A stretch of DNA of 9,078 bases, from assembly GCA_002316835.1 (NCBI GenBank), contig DCEG01000072.1, positions 1 through 9,078 on the forward strand, given 5' to 3'. Made by a program: the position numbers and the translations under genes. Shown here in pieces: positions 1 through 5,972 of the stretch. Positions within the stretch are counted from its first letter, which is position 1, and each line of letters opens with the position of its first letter. The notes under the pieces were generated by a model that saw only the letters and a program-made list of their open reading frames with translations, had not been told where the DNA came from and ran no database searches. This DNA comes from Bacteroidales bacterium UBA1035 (GTDB taxonomy: Bacteria; Bacteroidota; Bacteroidia; Bacteroidales; Dysgonomonadaceae).

Positions 1-563
1 AAACTCTCTCGGAAGAAAAACTGAATACCGTAAATATAAGTGGAAACCGGGGGAGTACCTGTGAAAAGACAGATTATGTATCCGCCAAACATCCCCAAAA
101 ACATGCTCAACGCAACCAAAACAGGCATAAAAAACACGAATGCCGATACTTTGGGCATAATCAGGTAATTGGCGGAATTTATACCCATAATTTCCAGTGC
201 ATCAATCTGTTCGGTAACACGCATAGTCCCAATTTCGGATGCAATATTTGAACCCACTTTTCCCGATAAAATCAAACACATGATAGTGGATGAAAATTCC
301 AACAAAATAATTTCGCGCGAAACCACCCCAACCGTAAAGCGTGGCAACAGCGGAGAAGCCACGTTGATCGCAATTTGCATAACGATAACAGCCCCAATAA
401 AGAAAGAGATGATCATAACGAGCCAAATGGAGTTGACACCCAACTTATAAACCTCTTTCGAGAACTCTTTAAAGAATTCCCGGGCCCGGTCAGGTAGTGT
501 CATTACTCTCTTCATGAGCTCGACATATTCACCAACACTCTCTAAAGAAGTTACTATGCTCAT
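1..563 (-). CDS. mlaE: MlaE-family ABC transporter permease, partial (C-terminus beyond left edge)
   Basis: Inner-membrane permease of an Mla-type ABC system, which moves phospholipids between the inner and outer membranes together with an ATPase (MlaF) and an MCE-domain protein (MlaD). The ATG is at 563-561 and 187 codons are visible before the window ends. An amphipathic N-terminal segment (residues about 10-40) is followed by a hydrophobic helix at about 45-70 and further helices at about 85-100 and 138-165. The family signature is clear at residues 108-139: ASEIGTMRVTEQIDAL, then a G-I-N-S stretch and YLIMPKV. The full protein should be about 245-260 residues, so roughly a quarter is missing. 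MlaF and MlaD genes would be expected to the left, outside the window. The gene is divergent from the metallopeptidase, and a -7 element lies about 26 bases upstream of its start. The family call is confident; the transported lipid is inferred. Confidence 0.93.
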   Translation of the reverse strand, partial: MSIVTSLESVGEYVELMKRVMTLPDRAREFFKEFSKEVYKLGVNSIWLVMIISFFIGAVIVMQIAINVASPLLPRFTVGVVSREIILLEFSSTIMCLILSGKVGSNIASEIGTMRVTEQIDALEIMGINSANYLIMPKVSAFVFFMPVLVALSMFLGMFGGYIICLFTGTPPVSTYIYGIQFFFRES

Positions 564-588
564 TTATTCGGGAGTTTTTTAATACGCA

Positions 589-596
589 CAAAGATA
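589..596 (-). promoter_or_regulatory. Candidate -7 promoter element for mlaE
   Basis: Read on the minus strand this is TATCTTTG, an exact match to the Bacteroides -7 consensus TAnnTTTG. Transcription would begin near 583-585, giving a leader of about 20 bases before the ATG at 563. No good TTTG -33 element is visible at the usual spacing of about 20 bases, so confidence is moderate. Confidence 0.5.
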
Positions 597-656
597 AGAT
601 AATGTTTTTTATTTTGACGATTCAATGTGTGAAACTATCGGAAAAAATAATTGCAT

Positions 657-664
657 TATCTTTG
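657..664 (+). promoter_or_regulatory. Candidate -7 promoter element before the metallopeptidase
   Basis: TATCTTTG, identical to the divergent element at 589-596 and an exact match to TAnnTTTG. It lies only 5 bases before the ATG at 669. If it is used, the transcript is leaderless or nearly so, and the upstream TTG at 651 cannot be the start. No -33 TTTG is evident, so this could be chance in AT-rich DNA. Confidence 0.35.
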
Positions 665-668
665 CCAA

Positions 669-1388
669 ATGTACGAGTACAACGACAAAGAACTTGGAAA
701 AATAGTGGTGAAACCTCACACTCGGGCAAAAAGAATTATTGCCCGAAGAAAAGAGGAACATATTCTGTTGACAGTACCATTTGGCTTTAAACTGAAAACG
801 TTGCCATCGGTGTTGGATGAAATGCGCCCGCGCTTAATGAAAATAAATCCTGTTAAAAATCAACTGATTGCAGAAGAAACTGTTATAGAAACATTCTCGT
901 TTACCGCAAGATTATCGAGAACGCATTTGGTAGAAAACGTGAAAATGAGATTAAAAAACGGTGACTTAACAGTCTTTATTCCTCAGAATTTTGATTTGGA
1001 AAATACCGATTCTCAATACATTGTTAAAGAAATGATACGACAAGCGTTGCGACACGAAGCCAAAAGAATTTTACCCAAGAAAACGTTGGAGTTCGCTCAA
1101 AAACTCAACTTACATGTTACCGATGTGAAAATTAACAAAAGTATATCGCGTTGGGGAAGTTGCTCACGCAAGAAAAGTATCAATCTTTCATTGTATCTGA
1201 TGCTGCTTCCAGAAAAGTATATCGATTATGTGGTTCTTCACGAACTGGCGCACACAATTGAACTGAATCACAGTGAAAAATTCTGGAAACTGCTCGATAG
1301 TTTTTGTGGTGAAAATGCAAAGACGATAAGTCAATCACTTAGAAGGCATAAGTCAACAACGTACGAACTGCTGACGGGACGATTATAG
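669..1388 (+). CDS. YgjP-like (SprT/M48-type) zinc metallopeptidase
   Basis: Predicted soluble zinc-dependent metalloprotease of the YgjP/DUF45 (WLM-related) family, 239 residues, close to the usual 230-250. The zinc site is visible as HELAHTIELNH at residues 191-201: H191 and H195 as ligands, E192 as catalytic base and H201 as the probable third ligand. Upstream is the family motif SRWGSCSRKKSINLS (about 160-174), typical of YgjP proteins. The N-terminal half is the small beta-rich domain common to the family. There is no signal peptide or membrane segment, so it is probably cytoplasmic. The frame also opens at a TTG at 651, six codons upstream. I chose ATG 669 because a -7 element (657-664) overlaps the region between the two. 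Substrates of this family are not well established. It is divergent from mlaE and convergent with yihY, so probably monocistronic. Confidence 0.9.
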   Translation: MYEYNDKELGKIVVKPHTRAKRIIARRKEEHILLTVPFGFKLKTLPSVLDEMRPRLMKINPVKNQLIAEETVIETFSFTARLSRTHLVENVKMRLKNGDLTVFIPQNFDLENTDSQYIVKEMIRQALRHEAKRILPKKTLEFAQKLNLHVTDVKINKSISRWGSCSRKKSINLSLYLMLLPEKYIDYVVLHELAHTIELNHSEKFWKLLDSFCGENAKTISQSLRRHKSTTYELLTGRL

Positions 1389-1450
1389 GTTACTGACCAA
1401 GAATTTAATGCACCATCTTTACTCACAGATTGACCTGGAGTAATGCCGTG

Positions 1451-1467
1451 AGGATTTTACAAATCCT
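1451..1467. terminator. Small hairpin at the convergent gene ends, possible weak terminator
   Basis: AGGATTT (1451-1457), a three-base loop, then AAATCCT (1461-1467) form a perfect 7-bp stem that overlaps the yihY stop codon (1457-1459). Neither strand has a clear U-tract after the stem, so it is at best a weak or factor-assisted terminator for the converging peptidase and yihY transcripts. The 1389-1456 gap holds nothing else recognisable. Confidence 0.25.
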
Positions 1468-3004
1468 TCAACATCACATCTTTCGAAGATTCATAAATAG
1501 ATATTCGCGTATCCATCAAGGCATCCCAGTGCTGTGCAAAATCACCTTCAACATCGATCAGAAAATCTTCAGAACCCTCTTTATCTATCTGCTCCATAAG
1601 GTCATTAACTGTCAGCAAATTAATATCCAGAGCAGGTTGATATGCCATAACCCGGTCATCCTGGGGTGTAGGAGTCGGTAAAATTATCTGGAGTTTATGG
1701 AGTTCGTCAATAATATCGTTTGTCAGTTTGATAGGTATTTTGCACTTCATTGAAATCTGATCGGCCGTTAGAGGTGTTTCTCCCTCGGCGAATCGTCTTA
1801 CGATCACCGATGTGATCATGATGGTAAAGAAATCACGAAAACGACGACTGATATTTTTAGTTTCCCTATCGAAGGAAAATTTTCTGACATTCTGTGCCGA
1901 AAATGATAATTCAGCACCTATTAACACAATAAACCATGACATTTGAACCCACAAAAGCAATAACGGTATAGCGGCAAAAGCACCGTAAATGGCATTGTAC
2001 TTAGCTATCCATAGCTGTCCGTTTAAATAAATCATCTGGAAAAGCTGAATGGCAATACCGCCAACAATACCTCCAATCAACGCACTGGACCATTTCACTT
2101 TCGTATTCGGCATAAATCGATACAAGAGCGTTAAGGTAATGATCATTACTAAAAACGGAAGAATATTCAACACCTGAGTAACCACAGGATCAAGGATGTA
2201 ACTAAACTTATCAAAAGGTCCTGTGGATGCCTGAATAAGGGCTGTCAAACTATAATTAAGTACTGCAAAAATTGGCAAGAGCAGAATAAGAGCAAAATAA
2301 TCGACCGCCCTCCGTTGAATGGATCTACCTTTCTTTACGCCCCATATCCGGTTGAAACTATTTTCAATATCGGAGAACAACAAGATAACTGTGTATAACA
2401 ACAAAATTATCCCGATTCCGGCAAAAACGCCTCCCTGAGCGTGCTTCAACGAGTTATTTACGAGCTTAATGAGCGTCTCAATGGTAAATGCTGTGGTTTC
2501 TGTAATTGAAGAATCTGTGTTTAACGAGTCAGGTTTTTGTACCGTGCTCACGATACTTATTTCCTGATCAGAGTTTATGGATTCCGAAACATCTATAATG
2601 GTGTCGGTTGCCATTTGTGATTCGGGCAAAACTGCAACAACTTCCTTATCGTCGCTGTTGAAAAAGTCAAAAATCTGACTTTCGAGTATATTTTCGAACC
2701 CGAATCCCCTGGCAATAGCAAATAAAACAGCCAGCATAGGCACCAATGACAAGATAGTGCGATAAGTCAGTGACCGGGAACTGGCACCAAGATTTTGTTC
2801 CTGCACACCTCTAACGGTGAGCATGGTAACTTTAAGAACATTGTGTGAAACGTTCTTTTTATTGGAGAAATTTTCCGGATTTAGTCGCCAGATATCGTAA
2901 GAAAGAAAGTGAATCCATTCTTTTATTTTAAGCCTGACTCTTTCAATCAACCCCGGCTTATCTTCCTCTTCTTGTTTAGAAACCTTTTTTCCTCTTTTCG
3001 CCAT
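1457..3004 (-). CDS. YihY/BrkB-family integral membrane protein
   Basis: A 515-residue inner-membrane protein of the YihY/virulence factor BrkB family, long mis-annotated as ribonuclease BN; its molecular role is unsettled. The characteristic start of the domain is seen at residues 78-100 (SLTYRTILSLVPMLAVLFAI). Further hydrophobic segments lie at about 194-212, 235-255, 278-297, 306-325 and 338-366, with conserved WGVKKGRSIQRRAVDYFALI (221-240) and YGAFAAIPLLLLWVQMSW (340-357). A cytoplasmic tail from about 390 has a winged-helix-like part (408-442) and an acidic end. Residues about 115-172 are a Ser/Thr/Asp-rich insertion between the first two helices, longer than I expect for the family. 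The frame is open up to 3058, but that extension reads into rnpB, so ATG at 3004-3002 (MAKRGKK) is chosen. The rnpB terminator ends about 12 bases upstream, so expression may depend on read-through or an internal promoter. Confidence 0.9.
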   Translation of the reverse strand: MAKRGKKVSKQEEEDKPGLIERVRLKIKEWIHFLSYDIWRLNPENFSNKKNVSHNVLKVTMLTVRGVQEQNLGASSRSLTYRTILSLVPMLAVLFAIARGFGFENILESQIFDFFNSDDKEVVAVLPESQMATDTIIDVSESINSDQEISIVSTVQKPDSLNTDSSITETTAFTIETLIKLVNNSLKHAQGGVFAGIGIILLLYTVILLFSDIENSFNRIWGVKKGRSIQRRAVDYFALILLLPIFAVLNYSLTALIQASTGPFDKFSYILDPVVTQVLNILPFLVMIITLTLLYRFMPNTKVKWSSALIGGIVGGIAIQLFQMIYLNGQLWIAKYNAIYGAFAAIPLLLLWVQMSWFIVLIGAELSFSAQNVRKFSFDRETKNISRRFRDFFTIMITSVIVRRFAEGETPLTADQISMKCKIPIKLTNDIIDELHKLQIILPTPTPQDDRVMAYQPALDINLLTVNDLMEQIDKEGSEDFLIDVEGDFAQHWDALMDTRISIYESSKDVMLKDL

Positions 3005-3015
3005 ACAGTTAAAAT

Positions 3016-3030
3016 AAAAAAACAGCTGGC
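3016..3030 (-). terminator. rnpB intrinsic terminator
   Basis: On the minus strand the 3' strand of the RNase P P1 helix (GGCCAGCTG) runs directly into a run of seven T (3022-3016), followed by ATTTT. The helix partner is CAGCAGGCC near the RNA 5' end, with one A-A mismatch. This is the usual way rnpB transcripts end. It lies immediately before the yihY start codon. Confidence 0.65.
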
Positions 3031-3385
3031 CTGTAAGCCGGGTTCTGTATACAGTCAATAAATGTCTGTATGTTTGTCATTTATCTGCGAAACGATGTCG
3101 CCATCGCTCTTTAGCGACCTACCCCTCGGCATCGGGCGAGCAACCCTACATATCCGATATACATGGTCTTACAACCCATAAGGCGTACGGCACACTGTAT
3201 TGCTACAGCATCCGGTAAGCTTTTACCTTACCTTTTCACCCTTGCCCCGACACTTCGGTCGAGGCGGTTATTTTCTGTTACGCTACTCTGCCCTCGCGGA
3301 CAGCTTCCCGTTAGGAAATATGGTGCTCTGTGTTGCCCGGACTTTCCTCCTCCCGTAAACGGGAAGCGACAAACCGGCCTGCTGC
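3023..3385 (-). ncRNA. rnpB: RNase P RNA, bacterial class A (rnpB)
   Basis: Catalytic RNA of ribonuclease P, which with the RnpA protein removes 5' leaders from tRNA precursors. On the minus strand the universal P4 segment GAGGAAAGTCCGGGC is at about 3349-3335, and its partner region ACAGAACCCGGCTTACAG is at 3048-3031, near the 3' end. Between them is GGTGAAAAGGTAAGGTAAAA (J11/12 type core), and GAGGGGTAGGTCGC matches the P15 region that binds the tRNA CCA end. P1 forms from CAGCAGGCC (3384-3376) and GGCCAGCTG (3030-3022) with one mismatch. The length of about 363 bases fits class A. The 5' end is set from the -7 element at 3391-3398; either end could be off by a few bases. Apparent reading frames across this region on either strand are not genes. 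Confidence 0.96.
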
Positions 3386-3390
3386 AACTG

Positions 3391-3398
3391 CAAAAGTA
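3391..3398 (-). promoter_or_regulatory. rnpB -7 promoter element
   Basis: On the minus strand this is TACTTTTG, an exact TAnnTTTG match. It ends 5 bases before the predicted RNase P RNA 5' end at P1, which is the expected distance to the transcription start. No TTTG is seen at the -33 position. Confidence 0.6.
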
Positions 3399-3460
3399 AT
3401 AATAAGTAACGACTTTACTGCTGTTTCATTCAGTTTTCTGATATACGTACCCCACTCTAC

Positions 3461-4315
3461 CTAAACCGTATACTGCGAAAACTTGTGCATGAACGATTCA
3501 TAATACGTTTTTGACACCGGGAGGTCAGGTGTGTTTTCTGCATCCAGTTCAAGCACAATTCCACCTTTAACTTTTTTCAGGATCTTCACCTTGTCCATGT
3601 TCACAATATAAGAACGATGACAACGTACCAGTGGAGTATCTTTTGTCAGATTTTCGTCCATCCATTTCAGTGAGTTACGAAGCAAGAAACGGGATTGTCT
3701 GGATTTATTCAGATAAAAAATGGTGGCGTAGTTATCGGCAGATTCAATATAGAGCAGATTTTCAAGGGTGATAGAGATCTTCAGGTCACCCTTTTCGTCC
3801 GGAAATGCTACCTGAGTCCTTGTGTGCGGATTTGTAATTTTTTCCTGTTCAATATTTGCTAAAAGTAAACTCTTTTCTTTCCAGGAGAAGTAAAGCCAGG
3901 TAATTGCATAGGGCAATAACAGTACCAATGCCGTATTTACAGCACTTTGACGAAAAATATCCATAAAATCAGTGTCGGCACCCTCCTTAGGCACAAACTT
4001 CGAAAAAAGTGAATAAAACACTGCCATGGCCAGTATTTCACACAAGATCCATAATCCGTATTGCCAGTAATAAATATCGTTTTTTTTCGAATAGAATGCA
4101 AGAATAACACGGCTGACAACCACTACCAACATTCCCGTAAGAATGATCAAACTGGAAAAAGTAAAATACTTAAAATCGGAAATAGCGGGATACCATGCCC
4201 TTGAGCCAAAAGGCTGGAAGGTGTTGATAAACAGCAATGCAAAAATTGCCGTGAACACGATCATTTTTACCGTGTTACTCTTCTCGTATAAGTATGTGGG
4301 TATTTTCCCATTCAT
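3461..4315 (-). CDS. Membrane-anchored LytTR-family transcriptional regulator
   Basis: A 284-residue one-component regulator with four transmembrane helices (about 17-34, 51-73, 84-104, 124-145) and a C-terminal LytTR DNA-binding domain (about 180-278). LytTR hallmarks are LLYIESADNYATIFY (187-201), VRCHRSYIVNMDKV (230-243) and LPVSKTYYESF (265-275). It has no receiver domain and no visible kinase partner, so the membrane part probably senses the signal itself; the signal is unknown. The frame extends to a GTG at 4339. ATG at 4315-4313 (MNGKIPTY) is preferred because a strong promoter (-7 at 4344-4351) puts the transcription start near 4338, leaving a leader of about 23 bases. A direct repeat 26 bases upstream of the -33 box suggests positive autoregulation. 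It is divergent from the hydrolase at 4514, which may be a target. Confidence 0.92.
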   Translation of the reverse strand: MNGKIPTYLYEKSNTVKMIVFTAIFALLFINTFQPFGSRAWYPAISDFKYFTFSSLIILTGMLVVVVSRVILAFYSKKNDIYYWQYGLWILCEILAMAVFYSLFSKFVPKEGADTDFMDIFRQSAVNTALVLLLPYAITWLYFSWKEKSLLLANIEQEKITNPHTRTQVAFPDEKGDLKISITLENLLYIESADNYATIFYLNKSRQSRFLLRNSLKWMDENLTKDTPLVRCHRSYIVNMDKVKILKKVKGGIVLELDAENTPDLPVSKTYYESFMHKFSQYTV

Positions 4316-4343
4316 GTTAAGACTGTCAATCACCGACACGGTG

Positions 4344-4375
4344 CAAAAATAGTTTTTTATTGAGGATTAACCAAA
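4344..4375 (-). promoter_or_regulatory. Promoter of the LytTR gene, full -33/-7 match
   Basis: On the minus strand TTTG (4375-4372), a 20-base spacer and TATTTTTG (4351-4344) match both Bacteroides vegetative promoter elements. This is the best promoter in the window. The start would be near 4338, which rules out the GTG at 4339 as a normally led start codon and supports ATG 4315. Confidence 0.7.
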
Positions 4376-4400
4376 TGAAATGCATGCTGCAAAGAGAAGA

Positions 4401-4430
4401 TTTCGCCCCTCTATAGCTGTTTTCACCCCT
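4401..4430. promoter_or_regulatory. Direct-repeat operator candidate for the LytTR protein
   Basis: TTTCGCCCCT (4401-4410) and TTTCACCCCT (4421-4430) are two copies differing at one base, starting exactly 20 bp apart, about two helical turns. Each is followed by TATAG after zero or one base. LytTR regulators are known to bind pairs of imperfect direct repeats about 21 bp apart on one face of DNA. The pair lies 26 bp upstream of the -33 box of the lytTR promoter and also upstream of the divergent hydrolase. An overlapping inverted repeat, CCTCTATA (4408-4415) with TATAGAGG (4431-4438), gives an alternative reading as a palindromic site or hairpin. Confidence 0.5.
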
Positions 4431-4440
4431 TATAGAGGTT

Positions 4441-4472
4441 TCTGCCACATACCAACATCCGCTTTCCCTTTG
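4441..4472 (+). promoter_or_regulatory. Weak candidate promoter of the hydrolase gene
   Basis: TCTG (4441-4444), a 20-base spacer and TCCCTTTG (4465-4472) each differ by one base from TTTG and TAnnTTTG. It lies 10 bp downstream of the direct repeat, a position where an activator could help a poor promoter. If used, transcription starts near 4477 and ATG 4514, not TTG 4475, is the start. Confidence 0.25.
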
Positions 4473-4513
4473 ATTTGTGGATACCTGAAAAAGGATATTC
4501 CTTTACAACAAAA

Positions 4514-5617
4514 ATGAAATACTGCCAACGATTTACAGAGTTGAGTAACCTTTTTAAGCAAGGAACCGACTGTCAATTAACAGAAACGAAAACGAGCATC
4601 CGTTTTTTTTCGTTCGGAAGCACTTTATGTTCTGACGAAGCATTGCCGGATGATGCCCATATTGAAGAGAATTTTCACTTTGAGTATCCCATATTTTTCC
4701 CTTTTGGAAAACAAAAACACAAAAGTGCTATTTTACTCCTGCACGGCTTGAACGAGAGAAACTGGAATAAATACCTTACCTGGGCCGAGTACCTGTGCCA
4801 CCACACGAGGAAACCGGTCATCCTTTTCCCCATCGCTTTTCATATAAATCGTTCGCCACTGTCGTGGTCATCTCCGCGTGCCTTGACTTCCCTTTTGAGT
4901 TACAGACGAAATAAATACACAGACGACCGCTCAATAAGTTTTGCCAACGTAGCATTGAGCGAGCGCATCAGCCAAAATCCGGAGCGTTTTTATTTGTCTG
5001 GAAGACAAACCTGGACCGACTTAACTTCTTTATACGAAGAGATAAAAACCGGAAGACATCCACTTTTCAGTGAAGGTACGCATATCGATATTTTTGCCTA
5101 TTCTATTGGTGCATTCCTGTCTCAGGTAGCGCTCATGGCAAACATGAAAGGACTTTTCTCCGATTCGCGGTTGTTTATGTTTTGCGGAGGGAGCATATTC
5201 CATTCTATGCGTGGCATATCCAGAAGTATTATGGATAAAGCAGCTTTTGAAAAGATGTACAATTATTACGTTTATACTTTCGGTATGGAGCCGATTACTA
5301 AATGGTTCCGAGACAGAGCCTTCGACGCATTCTTCCAGATGATTTTGCCCGAGAGGTTCCGGACACAGCGTGAAAGTTTTTTTGAAAAAATCGGAGAAAA
5401 AATCGGCGGGATTATTCTTGCACAAGATACGGTAATTCCTTACCATGGAGTACAAGAAGCGTTAGGAGTAAAGAACACGGAAGAACGGATTGACTTACAC
5501 GATTTTCCATTTCCTTATTCTCACGAAAATCCTTTCCCGGTGAACCTCAAAGATGTTTCATCCGTTGACCATTCTTTTACGAATGTCTTTTCACGGATAG
5601 CCAATTTTTTTGCTTAG
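4514..5617 (+). CDS. DUF6051-like alpha/beta-hydrolase-fold protein
   Basis: A 367-residue protein that I recall as resembling DUF6051 proteins of Bacteroidota; no specific reaction is known to me. It has alpha/beta hydrolase features: strand and oxyanion-hole motif AILLLHGLN (72-80), a second strand PVILFPIAFH (101-110), the nucleophile elbow IDIFAYSIGAF (191-201, S197; Ala replaces the first Gly of GxSxG), a candidate acid in LAQDTVIP (D305), and a candidate catalytic His in VDHSFTN (H353). An Arg/Lys-rich middle (about 112-166) may form a lid or partner surface. There is no signal peptide, so it is probably cytoplasmic. TTG at 4475 would add 13 residues; ATG 4514 is preferred because MKYCQRFTEL looks like a natural start. 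It is divergent from the LytTR regulator and may be controlled by it. Esterase or lipase activity is plausible but unproven. Confidence 0.8.
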   Translation: MKYCQRFTELSNLFKQGTDCQLTETKTSIRFFSFGSTLCSDEALPDDAHIEENFHFEYPIFFPFGKQKHKSAILLLHGLNERNWNKYLTWAEYLCHHTRKPVILFPIAFHINRSPLSWSSPRALTSLLSYRRNKYTDDRSISFANVALSERISQNPERFYLSGRQTWTDLTSLYEEIKTGRHPLFSEGTHIDIFAYSIGAFLSQVALMANMKGLFSDSRLFMFCGGSIFHSMRGISRSIMDKAAFEKMYNYYVYTFGMEPITKWFRDRAFDAFFQMILPERFRTQRESFFEKIGEKIGGIILAQDTVIPYHGVQEALGVKNTEERIDLHDFPFPYSHENPFPVNLKDVSSVDHSFTNVFSRIANFFA

Positions 5618-5664
5618 ATTTTTTAACTTTTTTTCTTTACAACCAATTTTTAATGTTTTATTTG

Positions 5665-5672
5665 TATATTTG
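5665..5672 (+). promoter_or_regulatory. Candidate -7 element upstream of the MITE-like element
   Basis: TATATTTG matches TAnnTTTG exactly. It is the closest full -7 match upstream of the fucosidase; none is seen at 5879-5972. If it drives the fucosidase, the transcript would start near 5677 and carry the whole inverted-repeat element in its leader. No -33 element is seen at the right spacing, and the DNA is very AT-rich, so this may be chance. Confidence 0.25.
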
Positions 5673-5691
5673 GACTTGATAATTTGAAGAT

Positions 5692-5878
5692 TAAGAAACT
5701 GTTTTGAATTTTTTTATGCAATGTTTTTTAGTCATTTTTTGATAGATTCGGGCTTTCGTTTCGCATCAAATAGCGGGCTATTTAAAAGAAAGGAAAGATT
5801 GAAGATGCGAAAAAGGGCAGAAAACAGCATAAAAGTATAGATATAAAAATGATTCGTAAAATTCAAAACAGTTTCTAA
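5692..5878. mobile_element. MITE-like element with 19-bp terminal inverted repeats
   Basis: The left end AGAAACTGTTTTGAATTTT (5694-5712) and right end AAAATTCAAAACAGTTTCT (5858-5876) are perfect 19-bp inverted repeats. Taking the outermost base as target, TAA is directly repeated at 5692-5694 and 5876-5878, which fits the 3-bp TNA duplications of some IS5-family elements. Inside are a second inverted pair TTTCGCATC (5759-5767) / GATGCGAAA (5804-5812), centred on the same point, and a 7-bp hairpin AAATAGC-GG-GCTATTT (5768-5783). It has no credible coding capacity. It fills most of the 355-bp gap between the hydrolase and fucosidase; the rest (5618-5691 and 5879-5972) is AT-rich with only a candidate -7 element. 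A large regulatory hairpin or transcript-end structure is the alternative. The family assignment is inferred. Confidence 0.55.
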
Positions 5879-5972
5879 GTAGTTCCCGGATTGCTCCAAT
5901 TCTGGAACCTATATCAAATCAAAATCGATCTGGAAAGCAATCTATTAAGTAAAATTTCAAATAAAACTAATT

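Noticed and set aside
169..450. Open frame of 93 codons on the plus strand
   Set aside because: It is antisense to the MlaE permease, whose minus-strand frame carries the family signature; the plus frame has no recognisable features.
602..790. 62-codon plus-strand frame
   Set aside because: It overlaps the peptidase in another frame, and the encoded sequence shows no domain.
3005..3058. Eighteen-codon N-terminal extension of YihY
   Set aside because: The extension would be encoded in the 3' end of rnpB and its terminator; MAKRGKK at 3004 is a better start.
3163..3399. 78-codon plus-strand frame
   Set aside because: It lies antisense to the RNase P RNA and is explained by the GC-rich structured RNA.
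4408..4438. Intrinsic terminator from CCTCTATA / TATAGAGG
   Set aside because: It lies between two divergent gene starts and has no U-tract; regulatory direct repeats explain it better.
5030..5455. 141-codon minus-strand frame
   Set aside because: It is antisense within the DUF6051-like gene, with no start signal or domain.
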